Positions 12,225 through 24,239 of a stretch of 64,000 nt of DNA are shown piece after piece. Position numbers and translations under genes: made by a program. The number at the start of each line of letters is the position of its first letter. Within the stretch, counting starts at the first letter, position 1. The notes under the pieces are model-generated. The model had not been told where the DNA came from, did not search any database, and worked only from the letters and a program-made list of their open reading frames with translations. Origin of the DNA: Desmodus rotundus (taxonomy: Eukaryota; Chordata; Mammalia; Chiroptera; Phyllostomidae); the NCBI RefSeq assembly GCF_022682495.2, contig NC_071398.1, forward strand, positions 86,323,193-86,387,192, read 5' to 3'.

Positions 12225-12345
12225 CCAATTTGGTGTGCATGCCAGTCTCTCAAAGAACGTGTTTTACAATGCAGGTTACTGGGCCGTACCCCAAGGGTTC
12301 TGATTCCCTGGGTCTAAGAGGGGGTCCTGGAACCTGAAGTTGAAC
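12225..12345 (+). repeat. hAT-Charlie-type DNA transposon fragment (MER5/MER20-like)
   Basis: 'gtgtgcatgccagt', 'aatgcaggttactgggcc' and 'ggttctgattccctgggtct' follow the internal order of MER5/MER20-class non-autonomous elements. The ends are eroded and no target duplication is visible. Confidence 0.6.
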
Positions 12346-12439
12346 AACTTAACAGAGTCCCCAGGTGTGTCTGGTTGCAGTGGTGTCAGGACCGGACTCT
12401 GAGAGAGGCTGAACGACGGGAAGGGAACCCTGCTTGGAC

Positions 12440-12660
12440 CCTTGCGGCCACCCCTGAGACACCACCTGTATGACCTCAGTTAGTTGCCTTAAACTTTCTG
12501 AACACTCTTTTCCTGAAATGCAAATGAAGATACTATTTCCCATTGAGGGGTTTGTGAGAATTAAATGAGATAGTGCATGTAAGGTGTTGAGCGCAATGCC
12601 TGGTGCATAGAAAGTGCTCAGAAATATTAGTAATTGTTAGTATTACTGCTGTTGTTGTTA
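12440..12660 (+). repeat. MIR SINE
   Basis: Sense MIR: 'tgacctcagttagttgcc', 'gtgagaattaaatgagatagtgcatgtaagg', 'gcctggtgcatagaaagtgctcagaaat'. Confidence 0.9.
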
Positions 12661-13770
12661 ATATTGAAATACAGCCAAGCCCTGGGTTACTGCAGGGATA
12701 AATTGAGGTACCTAATACCTTATCATTTGGAGTCATTAAATACTATAGAAAATCGGGATATAAAGGAGACATCAATAGGATTTGATAAACTGAATCATTT
12801 TTAATGAGTGACTCATTTATCCTCATTTAGCTGCCTTGGTGTGAGGCTGTTGGTACATAAGCAACTGTTTGGATAAATAAGACTTTGCTCTCTAATCGGC
12901 AGCCACTGGTTAACGGTAGGAAAGGGAGGCCATCAGTGGATGCACCGAGAGGGGATCTTGAGGACTGGCTTTAAATTGATGTGGTCTGCACAAAAAAAAA
13001 CAACAGCAGCAGACAGCACTGATATGGACAACGACGTTAGCCTCTGTGCCCGGTCATCCTCAGAGTCCTCCAACCCTCCTCTGCTCTCCAGGAACTTCAG
13101 AAAGTGCATCCGGGACCCCAGGCTGCCTGCAGCAGGTCTGATGTTGGGGTGCAGGGGCACTCTGCCCTCTTCCTGCAAAATGCTTGTCCTGAGGCAACCC
13201 TAGGATGGCTTCCCCTGGTCTCCCTGGGGAAAGGGAAGAACAGATATCAGAAGAAAGTAAAACAGATGAAGCTAAGGGGATGGCCTACAGTATAGACAGT
13301 CTGTGGTGGAACTGGATTCTCTCTCTCTCTTCCCCCTGTAGAATTTGGCAGAGGATCCTATGAGATGTGACGTGACCATGTCAGCAAGGGCTACACAGGC
13401 GGGGCTGGGGGCCTGAACTTTGTCAGAGAGCCACCCAGGCTACCTCCCTCCCATGCTTTATTGTGTCCAACTAAACATAGAAAAGCGAATTTCTGATGAA
13501 TGATGGCCTGGAGACATTCTGCATTGCATTTTGGCATCTCGTGGAATGTGTTCCGGGAGAGGAAGCTTACCATTTCCACAACCCATTAGGACAGGGACAG
13601 GTGCCCATCAGCACTAAAGCAGGGAGTTATTCTTCAGCCCTTCCTTTGGAAGTGCGAATCCTACAAGGCATTTTTGGGTGAAGGTAAGCTATTCCAGAGA
13701 GTTGCCTTGTATTTAAGCTATGTGGCCAGCTACAGCACAGTGGGAATGGAGAGACCCTGAAAATCCCATC
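12661..13770. other. Unassigned non-coding sequence
   Basis: No repeat or exon recognised. An AP-1 consensus TGACTCA (12809-12815) sits inside an inverted repeat at 12803-12817. The ORFs at 12933-13203 are antisense shadows of one another. Confidence 0.45.
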
Positions 13771-13974
13771 CCCTAGAACAGGGGTCCCCAACCCCCAGGG
13801 CTGCACAGCAGCAGCAGGAGGTGAGCAGCAGGTGAGTGAGAGAAGCTTCACTCGCATTACTGCCTGAGCTCTGCCTCCTGTCTCCCCCACCCACTTCCCC
13901 TTCAGTCTGTGGAAAACTTGTTTTCCATGAAATTGGTCCATGGTGCCAAAAGCTTGGAGACCACTGCCCTAGAA
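13771..13974 (+). mobile_element. Non-autonomous hAT DNA transposon with intact target-site duplication
   Basis: The element proper is 13779-13966 (188 bp). It starts CAGGGGTCCCCAACC and ends GCTTGGAGACCACTG, which form imperfect terminal inverted repeats. A perfect 8-bp duplication, CCCTAGAA, flanks it (13771-13778 and 13967-13974), as expected for hAT transposition. Internal words ('ctgcacagcagcagcaggaggtgagcagc', 'gcattactgcctgagctctgcctcc') match a common mammalian hAT MITE whose name I cannot give with certainty. It has no coding capacity. Confidence 0.9.
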
Positions 13975-15165
13975 CCCTCTTCACCTGGGACAAGTATTTC
14001 TGTCTCCACATAGTCCTCTTCTGGCCCAACATAGTGAGTCCCTAAGCTTCCCCTCTGATCCAAACCAACGAGGTGGGGGGAAAGAAAACTCCGGGCAGTC
14101 CCACTCTAACTTTTTCTCTAGAATGCTCCCCCTTTGATCTTCCCTTTTTAGTCTGCTATCCTTCATGACCTTCATTTGTCTCCATCACCTGCCCCCTTTG
14201 GCTTTTTAAAAAATTTCTGAATCCCATGCAAGCAATGCCAGCACAGTGCTGGGCACACACCGGTCCCAGTCTATGCCAGAGGAATGATTCACAAATGAAT
14301 GCACCCCACAGAAAGGCATGGGAGATCCAAGCCCAGCTGAGGGGAGCAGGCTCCTCCATTCCAGTCCTTCTTTTTCCTCATGGGGCCCAGAAGGAAACAG
14401 ACATGGGGGAAGAAAAGACTGTTAATCTTTTACCCAAAGTCCAGCTCCACAGTAAAGTTCTTTGTTTGTGCTAACTGGTGGCAGTAAAAGTGCTAAACTC
14501 ACGTACGTGCCTAGAAATCTGCTGCCATTTACTTAAAAGTATTGAAATCTGCCTCCATATTTTAGTCTGTATTTTCTCTCTTCCTGTATCCATTTCTATA
14601 ATCTGTTGAACATCCAAACAACTTAACCAACCACTCTGTTGCCTTGATACCCACTTGCCTCTCGTCCCTTCTCTTCCCCATCTACTCCTTCCCTGATTTG
14701 TCCTTCCAGGCAGCCGGTCAGTGAGGCCACAGTCCCTGGGGCTACCACATCTCATTCTTTATGCTTCGTCTCCTAGGTGGTAAAACTACCAAGAACAGGA
14801 AATGTATACTCTATACTGCTGAGGAGATGTGGCTTTGGACAGGCAGGGGCGGACAGGAAGGGGGGTCACCCACTTCACTCAAAGCAAGGAGGTGAGCAGA
14901 GGTTGCCCTTGATGGCGAATTTTGTTTTAATATTTTCCTTTGGGGAAAAGTAGACAATACCACTCTTAATTTTCTTCAAGGGGGGGCCTGTTCATGGTAG
15001 GTTTCTAGTGCCCTTTTTGAGTTGCCATCAAATATTAAAGCATCAACACTGCACTCAGGTACTGAAGAACCGTTGGCTGCAGGCAGTGGGTCTGACAGTT
15101 CCTCATGGTCAGGAACTTTCTCCGGGTGACCCAGGGGCCAATGTCCTGGGATGCCCTCTGTGACC
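13975..15165. other. Unassigned non-coding sequence
   Basis: A MIR/L2-like scrap may lie near 14225-14315. Otherwise nothing is recognised. The 94-codon antisense ORF at 14471-14755 has no domain. Confidence 0.4.
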
Positions 15166-15169
15166 TCCT

Positions 15170-16430
15170 CAGACCACTCGGTAGCATTTGATGTGGTTTA
15201 CACTCTGGCTGTCCTTCTTGAAGCACCTTCTCTACTTAGTTTCCAGGGACTGCCAGTGCCTGGATTTTTTCCTTTGCAGACATTCCTTTGCTGGGTTGTC
15301 TTCCTCTTCCTAATCCCCAATAGCTGCAGTAACTCGGGGCTCAGTCCTTGGATCTCTTCTTTATTACTCTACCTCCCTTTGTCATCTCTCTCATCCATGA
15401 ATTTAAACATCAGGTTGGATCATAAGAAACATCTACTATGCAATCATTTTTCAATCCGCAAAAATGGTGATTTCAATGGTCCCACCTAATGCACCTAATC
15501 TAGGCTAACTCCCAAATTCGTATCTCCATCCCCTGACCTCTTCTTAAGCTCCAGACTCATTTATCCAACTGCCTACTTGATACCTCCACTGGGATGTCTA
15601 ATAAGCATCTCCAAGTTAACCCAGGCAGTTCAGAGCAGCAATCTAGGCTTCCCTGCCAGGTTTGCTCCTCTTCCAGTCTTCCCTTCAGCTTAGAACAACT
15701 TCACTCTTCCAATTGTGCAGATCAAAAACCCTGTAGTCCTCCTTGCTTCCTCTTTCTGTCACACACTATGGCAGTCTGTTAGCTGTAAGCTTCCTTCTCA
15801 TATCTCCGCTCCTATCTTCCTGAAGTTATTGCCTAGATTAGTGTAACAGCATCCCAACTGGTTTCTGCTTTGACCCTTGGGGACGCTATAATCTGTTCTC
15901 TGTTCATCAGTCATCATGATCTTTGTAAAGCACAAGTCGTATCATGCTACTCTTCCCACCCCAAATCCTTTAATGTCTTCCCACCATAATGGGGATAAGA
16001 TTTAAACTCCTTCCCCTGCCTGTTTTCTGGGCCCTGCCTGCCTCTCTAATCCTCATGTCCTTTGCCTTCTTCACTCAGCTGTAGATCAAGGCCTTTGTAC
16101 CTCCTACTTCCTCTGCCTCTAACACTCTCACTCCACTCATCAAGTCTCTACTTAGATATCACCTCCTCTGGAAGGGCTTTCCCAGACCATCCCGTTCTCA
16201 GGCAATACTTATCCCTTCATCCTATATTATTTCATGTACATACCACACGACAGTATATTATATAATCCTTGTTTATGTGTTGATTGTCTATCACCCAACT
16301 AGAAGCTAGATTCTCTGAGAGCAAGGATTTTTGGTAGCTTGGTCAGTCGGTGCCCTATCCTAGTGTCTGGCACTTAGTAGATGCTAATACCTATTTGTTA
16401 AATGAATGAATGAATTGGTGAATGAATGTA
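15170..16430 (+). repeat. L2 LINE, long 3' part of ORF2 plus 3' end
   Basis: About 1.2 kb of sense L2. Recognisable blocks in order: 'ctcagtccttggatctcttct', 'ctccagactcatttatccaactgcctacttgatacc', 'cactgggatgtctaataagcatctcc', 'cctggaagggctttcccagacc'-like, and 'tgtctggcacttagtagatgctaatacc' with a (TGAA)n tail. The reading frame is broken. About 85 bp at 15412-15495 does not fit L2 and may be a small insertion. Confidence 0.88.
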
Positions 16431-16764
16431 CCAGGTTCTTAGCTCTATACCCTTTGAGAGCTCAATATACACTTGGTGAATGACAACCTAAGCCAAGAGT
16501 TTAACAATGATGTGGGTTAAGAGTGTGCTGCAACATGAGTTTGCAATTCTTGGAATATCTTCCTTAAATATGATCAATGCTACCTCCTTCCCTCATCAGG
16601 CTGGAGGATCCCAGAACAAGGGGGTAATTTCTCCCCTTCCACTCTATGTATCCCAAACTCGAAGACTTCGCTTTTCATGCAGTGCCATGGCCTCTTTGGT
16701 GCTGGCTGTCACAACCACACGAACACCCCAATAGCGACAAAAACGGTCACGGACTTTTACGGAG

Positions 16765-16945
16765 ATCTTATGATGTACGAAGCACTAGGCTAAGTCTTGG
16801 ACATATATTACTCATTCAGAGGAACTAACAACCCTATAAAGCAGGTATAGATTGAATCTCCACTTTCAAATGAGGAGACTGAGGTACAAAAGGTGCTGTG
16901 TAATTTTTCAAATTTCACACAGCCAGTTAAGTAAGACGCAAGGCC
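16765..16945 (-). repeat. MIR SINE
   Basis: Reverse MIR: 'cgaagcactaggctaagtcttggacatatattactc', 'aaatgaggagactgaggtac', 'cacacagccagttaagtaag'. Confidence 0.85.
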
Positions 16946-19080
16946 AAATGTCTCTGAGATTTTTAGTTTTGGAAACTATCTCTTATGAACCACTACCCAC
17001 AGAAAGCTCTACTCTCATCCTCACTCCCGTCCAGATTTAGCTCAGATTGTTCAAAGATCTGAAGAACCCCATATAGACCAAGGCCACAGACTTTAAGGAC
17101 ATTCTATGCAGCACTGAGAGAGACCCCAGATGCCCACACCTACTAAGAGGGTGTGATGCCACCACAAGTGTGACAGAGTCAGTGACATGGCAGAGATCTG
17201 TTCACTCGTTATCCTGTCAGAGCCCTCTGTGCCCCTCGGAGCGGACCCTCTCTCCCAGCCCCGTTGAAGGACTGTCTGCCTCACGCCCTCAAGTGAACAA
17301 CCAGAATCTATCTAGCAATTAATTTACCCCCCACCTCCCTTGTTAGCTCAGCTCCATCTGGTAAACAGGACTCCTGATGCCCCAGGTTCTCCACCCCTTC
17401 ACCTGACAGGTAGCACTTCTGAGAAAACTCACAGCATCTGCACTGCCAAGAACCCGGGAAGCCCCAGGCCCCTGTGTTCATGCCCAACTCCCACGGTGCT
17501 GGCAGAGGTACTATGGGGTTCTTGGAGGCCCGCTGCTTCTCTCCCAGGGACAGCTGACATGAGGCACGGGGACCCCATTTCCATCAGGCCTCTGCCCTCT
17601 CCCGGCTGTGCCAGACCAGAGAAAAAGGAGTAGGGGAGTGGGAGGGATGTCTCTCCAAGTAAGAGAGCAAGTGAAAAGGTAAATGGAACGGATTTCAAAA
17701 GGGGTTGCAGGGCATTTGTGGAAGCAAGACTCCGGGGTGATAGCTAACGCTCTGAAGCACCAGTAACAGGTCTCACATCTACCCTCCCCTTCTTTTGGAC
17801 TCACCAAATGCTTTCGGGATGCTTCCAGGTCCCCTCCTCCCAGGTAGACAGACTGCCCTTTGCCAGCAGCAGAAACAAAGATTGCCAATTCTCAAATCGC
17901 ATGTGCAAAAGCTGCTAGTCTGAAGAGTTGAGGCATGCGTGTAGTGCAGGTCTCCAGGAGAACATGTGGCTTAAATGAGGACACAAGCCAGGAGAGACCA
18001 AACATTAGCTTAAGAAATCCCAAGCTGCTACCCCAGAGAGCTCCCTGGTGCTGCATGGGAGCTGGGTTGGGACTGAGTTGTCCTTGATGTCATCCTGTTA
18101 AGTAGGCAATGCCAGCCCTTTGTACTGTGTCCAGCCTGTTATCACTGGATTGCCCAGGTTGGAATCACTCATCTGTGCCCCCAGACTCAGCCCCACCACC
18201 TGGCTCTTCCCCTGTTCGATGACCCAGGACATTGGTGATCCCTTTGTTAAGCGCCAGTGACCTATGTGAAATCACCACTTTTCTGAGTATTAGTCTCCTC
18301 AGATGCAAAATGAGATACCAAGAAAAAGATTTCTGAGGTCCCACGCAGCTGCAATCTTCTGGAATTTATTGGGCCTACAGTAGAATATTACCAGAAAGAT
18401 CCTTTGCTCTTTATGAAATGGTTGCTAGCACGTTTTACAAAAATAAGAAAAAGCATCCCCTATGTAACCTGGTTCTTAAATTGTAATCAATGTCCTTGAA
18501 TTAAGCACAATCAAAATATGTGATGGGGGAAGGGGCTGACTGCATATTAACTTTATTGTTACCCAGATATGTTGACTGTCCTTCAGGAAGTGAGTGACCA
18601 CCTCCTTGCTGGTTGTCTTATTGACCGACTACAGAAGTGTAGTGAATGCTAGGCTTTTGAATCACAAATAGAAATGAACAATATTACTACCATTAAATTA
18701 AATCACTAAACACAAATAATACTGCCTACATGCAAATGTGCATAGAATATCTACTTTAGCCCAGTTACCAAACAAACTCTCCTTAGGGAAAACTTGCCCT
18801 TTCTCCAGAAGGTAATGTTAAAGCTGGTCATTTTAGTATCAACATTGTATAGATTGTAGGTTTTAGCACAATAGCCTCTGGATGGAACTGGCTGCACAAT
18901 TTATGGAGCCCATGCAAAATGACAATGTGGGGCTCCTTGTTCAAAAGTCACTAAGAATTCAAAGACGGCAACAGAGCATTAAATCAAGCGTGGGCCCTTC
19001 TGAGCTCGGGGCCCTTTGCTGCTGCACAAATCACACACCCGCACGTAGCCTGCTCACAGATGATCCAGAATTAACCGTGG
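16946..19080. other. Unassigned non-coding sequence
   Basis: A weak sense MIR-like fragment lies at about 18245-18320 ('cctcagatgcaaaatgaga'). The region 17500-17640 is GC-rich but without CpG density. No exon seen. Confidence 0.4.
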
Positions 19081-19081
19081 C

Positions 19082-19308
19082 TAACATTTAACCAGTGCTT
19101 CCTAAGAACTTTACATCTATTAACTCATTAATCCTCAGAACAACCTTAGGAGGGATGTACTGTTATTTTCTCCCTATAGGAAGGTACCTGAGACACAGAA
19201 AAATTGAGCTTCTTGCCCACAGGTTCATGGTCACGAGGTAGAGCCAGGATTCGAACTGAGGCAGATGGGGTTCTGGTTCTACCACATCATTACATCACAC
19301 TGCTTTAG
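19082..19308 (-). repeat. MIR SINE
   Basis: Reverse MIR: 'ttacatctattaactcattaatcctcagaacaacc', 'ggtacctgagacacagaaaaattgag', 'gagccaggattcgaactgagg'. Confidence 0.9.
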
Positions 19309-19867
19309 TACCCGTTCTCCAGAACTGAGTCTGGAAGTCAACCTAGTAGATTTCCCCCATACAGAGCCTTGATTTTCTTCTCTTCTAAGATGAACACTGG
19401 GCTTGTCACAGTTCCAGGGGTCTGCAGCGACTGGGGACCTTTGGCACGTGAGTCACTCATGTCTGTGGGCCAGGCGGCATCAGTGTGAGCGCAGGGAGTG
19501 TGGAACTCTTTTCACCGGGCTCCTCTGTGTTACTGAATCCTTACAGCTGAAGCCCACTGAAGCTTGACAATGAAGGCTCTGGGTCAAAGCGATTGAGATC
19601 AAGAGAGCCCACCAGGCTTCCATATAGAAAACAGTCTTAGTCAGGAAGGAGGGGGGTCTCTGGGCAGAACTGGGCATGGTGGCAATAACTTTGACCTCTA
19701 GCTCTTGGCTGTGTCCTTGCTCCTGGGAAGATCCCATGGGAGGAACCTCCATGCTGGGCCCTGGACCTACACCCTGGGAGGCGGTGAGTCAGTCCCATTG
19801 AGTGGGAAATGAAGAGCACGGTTCCTGGACAGAAGAACATTAGGCAGCCTGGCCTCCTGCCTTCCTG

Positions 19868-20048
19868 GACGGTGGTCCTCAACTCTCAATTGTGCATAAG
19901 AATCACCTGAGGAGCACTTTTTCAAAAATAAGGGTCCCTATGCTCAGTCCCCTGGGGTTCTGAGTACTTGGTTCTGGGGTGGAGCCAGGAATCTGACCTT
20001 TTAACAAGCCCTCCAGGAATTTCGACATAGTTCATTCTTTGGCAACAT
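19868..20048 (+). repeat. hAT-Charlie-type element (MER5A/MER20-like)
   Basis: Starts 'ggtggtcctcaac', then 'gtgcataagaatcacctgaggagc', 'ggttctgagtacttggttctggggtgg' and 'ttttaacaagccctccagg'. This is the standard order of these roughly 180-bp non-autonomous elements. Confidence 0.8.
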
Positions 20049-20985
20049 CCTCTACGAAATGATAAAAATGCTGCCAGGGTTGGATCGGTGGGCACTTCCT
20101 TCACCTGGAGAGCAGAAGGCTTCTAAGAGGCACTGAGCAAGTCCATGATGCACCTAATGAAGGGGGGACTGCGACCCCAAGTCTCACAAGTGGATGGTGG
20201 GTTCCAAGGCCATTTTCTTTCTACTTTGGCTAATATTCTTAACCAATATTTTTCTTTTTACTGGAGGTAAGTCATGCCCCACACCATGACCTGCCATCCA
20301 CAAAATGAAGAGGCTTCTCAGGCAAAATTTCCCCTGCAAATGGCTTTCAGAACGCCTCTTTTTTCCTCTCTACCTGTTCCTGCAAACACCGTCTGGCTTC
20401 TTGGGCTGTGATATCAGGGAAATGCCTTTTCTCAGAATGCGCAGGAGTCAGGAAACGTCGCTGACACGGACGTTAGGACGCAGTCAGCCCAGCGCTTCCA
20501 CTCTATGAGCAGGGAAACAAGGGCCCGAGGAGGTGGGGGGGGGGCTGGTTGGGGACACAGAGTGCGGCCCACTCTCGCAGGCACAAACAAGGCCACGCTA
20601 CCTGACCCCACATGCAGTGTGCAGAGCCCTCCGGATGTCCCTGTAGTCACATCACGCCAAGTAAGCTGACACGGCAGGGTATGTCTAGACTCTCTTTGCT
20701 GGATTTCCCATTAAAGAAATGCTAACACAGTTTTGGAAAACAATCTTTGGGAATGAATGGATATATCATATAGCAAAAATACAGCAAAGGGGCCGGAAAA
20801 AATCTACTGTGAATGTATTTTTAAAAAATTATAAATAAACAGGATAGTCAGAAACCAGATTAAACTTCCAAGTTGAAAACGGAAAGTGGAAAACGAAAGG
20901 CTGACCTGCTCCCAACTACTGCTGTGGCTCGATTGTACCATCCTCTTCTGGCTACACGGCACTTCTGTTCACGGAATTGTGGTCT
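20049..20985. other. Unassigned non-coding sequence
   Basis: Contains a G homopolymer near 20534-20543. No gene or repeat recognised. Confidence 0.4.
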
Positions 20986-20994
20986 TGCGGAAGT

Positions 20995-21120
20995 GGGAAA
21001 GACCTTAGAGGTCAGAGATTGTCTAAGGCAACTCTTCACCTTGGGATGATGAACGTGAGGCTCAGAGAAATGAGAACGCTTGCCTGAGGTCACACAGCTC
21101 ATGCCTGTGAATCAACCTGG
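20995..21120 (-). repeat. MIR SINE fragment
   Basis: Reverse MIR: 'gaggctcagagaaatgag' and 'gaggtcacacagctcatgcc' are diagnostic. Confidence 0.8.
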
Positions 21121-21600
21121 GCTGTCCTTCCAGCCACCAGAGGAACCACAATGGATGGATTACTGGGTCTCAGGCAAAGAAAACTTGCCACTCAACAGTT
21201 TATCTTTTCTGTATGATATAAAAACCCTAAACAGATCACCTACTAGGAGGATGTAATCACAGCTTTCAATGAACGTAAAGTCTCTGTGACATCTTTTTGT
21301 TGTTGTTGTTACATTACTTCTATACAGTGTAAATCAATTAGCTGAAACGGGCTAGTGGGTGCAGAGTGGCGATCCGTCACTGGGACAGATAATTGCTCTG
21401 GTGCTGAGATTAACACCTTATCATGCTATTAGGACTGCTTATGAATCTTGTAGTCCTGACGAAGCCGACAATTTAGGGACTATCCATTCCAGCTGTCTCC
21501 GTTTCGGTAGCCTCCTCTATGCAAACAATTGTTGCGCTAAGTGCTGGGTTTAATTAAAGGCCTTCCCCACGTCACGGTGCAGGAAAGACAAGAGACCTGG

Positions 21601-21640
21601 TTGTTTTTTTGTTTGTTTGTTTGTTTTAAACAAACAAAAC
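21601..21640. repeat. (TTTG)n tract ending in a near-palindrome
   Basis: (GTTT)n runs straight into TTAAACAAACAAAAC, giving a self-complementary tract centred near 21627. Confidence 0.8.
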
Positions 21641-22117
21641 CGTAACACCTCTTGCTGGTGATTAGTTAGCTTTAAAGCAATCAGGATTAAAGTCAGGAAG
21701 GATAAGCTGAAGAAGGATATCCCACTAAAGAAGGATAAGCTATTGATGACTTTGAACTGGAAATTGCAAAGTACACACTTACCTCTACTTTTAGGAGTTA
21801 GTAAAAAGTCACGAATGAGAAATACCGCCCTGGGTTTCTTCTCACTTTAAAGGGTCATTTCATCAAAGCTTGGAGTTCTCTGTCTCTTCCCCAAAGTCTG
21901 ACCCAGCGTGTGTTTAACTATTAGATTCTGACATGAGAGGCCAGAAATTGATGAGGGAAGAGACAGGTCGTGTACAGCATAGACGGAGGCATTCAGAATG
22001 GTTGTCATATCAGAGTAAACAGGGAAATCCATCTGTACTACAGCAGCGATAGTATTTTAACAAAGGGAAGCTTTCCCTGGGACAACTCTTACCGGCATAC
22101 GAGACAACCGGAAAAAA

Positions 22118-22180
22118 AAGGAAACAAACAACAACAAATAAACAAACAAACCAAAAAAACCCCAAACAGGCAACAAATAA
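22118..22180 (+). repeat. A-rich (CAAA)n low-complexity tract
   Basis: Irregular AAAC/AACA units. Low complexity only. Confidence 0.8.
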
Positions 22181-22859
22181 TTTCACCATTACCAGGTAAT
22201 ACGTGTTAATTGCTCAGTTTATATACTCAGAATGACATACCATTAGAGACTGTGTATGCATTGTAACTAGAGCATTAATAAATTTAAAATGTGCCTATTA
22301 GGATGACAGCTTTGGAGGTGCAAAGGAATAACAGTTATCACTTGGCAGAAGCCGCTCTCACCCCATCTGCCGAGACTTTGCATACATTTTCAGCTTCCTG
22401 AGCAATGATTAGGCCTGTCAGAACCTCTTTAACCTTCTAACTGCTGGTCCCCACTGGCCGTAATTAGAGACTAATGAATTCAGAAGACGGAGGCCGTGAG
22501 GAAAACTGCCTTGACAGTTTGTGTACAAATTAAGCCCCATTTACTTCATGCATCTTTTGCATCGCTGATACAAGTCTCTGTTATTATTTTTGAATACGGT
22601 CATTTTAGCAGAAACAAAAAACTTGGCTAATGTATTTTGTCATTTTTATGGCTCGTCATAAAGGAAAAAAACATACTGGGCGGGTCATGAATATGTGAAA
22701 TAAACTACGGCAGATTCTAAAAAGAAATTAATTTTCCTCTTGGGAATACCCTACCACCTTTTTATCCCCCCTGCTGGATAGATACACTTATTAATATGGT
22801 TATTGTTATTCAGATAATATCTGCCTGCCGTCCGAAGAGCCTGGCTAACCAGGAGGACG

Positions 22860-23595
22860 TGTGGTTTAGGTTTGGACCCTGAGTAAGGAGCATTTGGAAG
22901 TGAGACGTCCTTTATCTTTACTCACACCTCCAGAGATTGCTTGGAGCACACTGGCAGAAAACTGTCCTCTGTCCTCACCTGCCCCTCCACCTCCTGCGGC
23001 CCTGGCAAAAGTTTGTAACTCCAGGAGGTGTGATTTTTAAACCATGATACTAAGGTCCAATGTCACATTTCCTTAAAAACTTGAATTGCTATTTAATCTT
23101 GTCTCAGTCCCCAGTGGTTAGTTCAATCAGATATTCAATCTCAGTCTTTTAGGGGAACTCTTGCCCCTCTTCTAGGGGATCATGAGAATGCTGGCTTATG
23201 TTTCCAGAAAGCCAGGAGACGAAGGGGGCCATCCTGCCTGATATGGTCAGCACCTTGACGGTTTTTTCCTTTAGCTTACAATGCTGCTGCTGAAGCTGAT
23301 CCTGCCATCTGTCTGTGGCCCCTGCTGCTCCAGCAGGCTGGGAGATTCCTCTGCCCGGAGGCCCTTCCCCACTGAGGACGGGCCTGCTGCTGCCACCCTC
23401 CACCCGAGTTCCTGCAGACTGAGGGACTCCTGTCTCTGCTTCCTGTCCCTGCCACCTACCAGCCTCAGTGAAAGTTCAAACTCTCCCTTCTGTCTGCCTC
23501 TTTCACCTCCCCAGCTCAAAGCACTTCCGTCCATTCCTCCTTGCAGCAGGCAAAAAAATACCTCCCCCTCACTGCTCCAAGCGTCTAGCTCCAAG
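22860..23595. other. Unassigned, pyrimidine-rich non-coding sequence
   Basis: 23280-23560 is CT-rich and open on both strands (121 codons plus, part of 170 codons minus). The antisense ORF continues into an MLT1 LTR, so I do not regard either as coding. Confidence 0.4.
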
Positions 23596-23968
23596 TCCCC
23601 AGAATTTGGGACGATGTTATTTTTCAAGGTGAAAGGCAATTTGTAGATGAGATAAATTAAGAATCTGAAGGCAGGGAGATACCTCATTGGGCCCAATCTA
23701 ATCCCAAGTGTTCTCATAAGACGACTCAGCAGGAAAAGTGAAGACTGAAACAGGAGGTTGAAGTGATGCAAGGAGGGGCCCAAACCAGGGAGTGCAGGTG
23801 GCCTCTCGCAGCTGAAAAAGGCCTTAAGTCTTCAGAAGGAACCAGCTCTGCCAACACCTTAGTGCTGGACTCCTGCCCCGGAGAGCTGTGGGAGAATAAG
23901 TGTGTGTTGCTACCCTTGCCCCGGTGTGTGTGGTAGTTTGTTACAGCACCAACGGGAAATGAGCCCAC
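23596..23968 (+). repeat. MLT1-type MaLR LTR (solo)
   Basis: Sense MLT1 blocks in order: 'gcaatttgtagatgagataaattaag', 'cccaatctaatcccaagtgttctcataag', 'ggaggttgaagtgatgcaagg', 'tggtagtttgttacagcacc'. It is a non-coding relic of an ERVL-MaLR element. No internal region is seen. Confidence 0.85.
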
Positions 23969-24044
23969 CTCCTCCTGTGGAAGCACAAAGACTTGGGTTT
24001 GTGTTCCAATAATTATTCCAGCAAAAAATTATCCCAATGATCTG

Positions 24045-24188
24045 TCTTGATAAACTGTTATATTCTCTGTTTTCTCATCTCTAAGATTGAAATCATAAAC
24101 TCTGTTCATGACATTTTTATAAGAATTAAGGGAATTAAAAACCTAATTGTACATATGGAACATGGTAGATACTCAATAAAAAGTCAAC
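24045..24188 (+). repeat. MIR fragment, diverged
   Basis: 'gttttctcatctctaagattgaaat' and 'atggaacatggtagatactcaataaa' match the MIR middle and tail. Confidence 0.6.
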
Positions 24189-24239
24189 AAAGTGCAGCTC
24201 AAAACTGACTCTTAGTGTGAATAGGAGCCAAGAGTGTCA

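Larger units (their letters stand above)
21180..22830. promoter_or_regulatory. Long repeat-poor, homeobox/SOX-site-rich block (candidate conserved enhancer cluster)
   Basis: About 1.6 kb with almost no mobile DNA apart from simple (TTTG)n and A-rich tracts. TAATTA-type words occur at 22206, 22461 and 22727. At 21519-21533 an OCT-like ATGCAAAC overlaps a perfect AACAATTGTT palindrome of two inverted SOX-like sites. The absence of repeats plus this word content suggests selective constraint. Which gene it might regulate cannot be told from the window. Confidence 0.35.

Noticed and set aside
17400..17640. GC-rich open frames as an exon
   Set aside because: Opposite-strand ORFs overlap. There are no convincing splice-site pairs and no recognised protein.
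23271..23783. 170-codon minus-strand ORF
   Set aside because: The N-terminal third is antisense MLT1 LTR and the rest is a purine-rich low-complexity tract.
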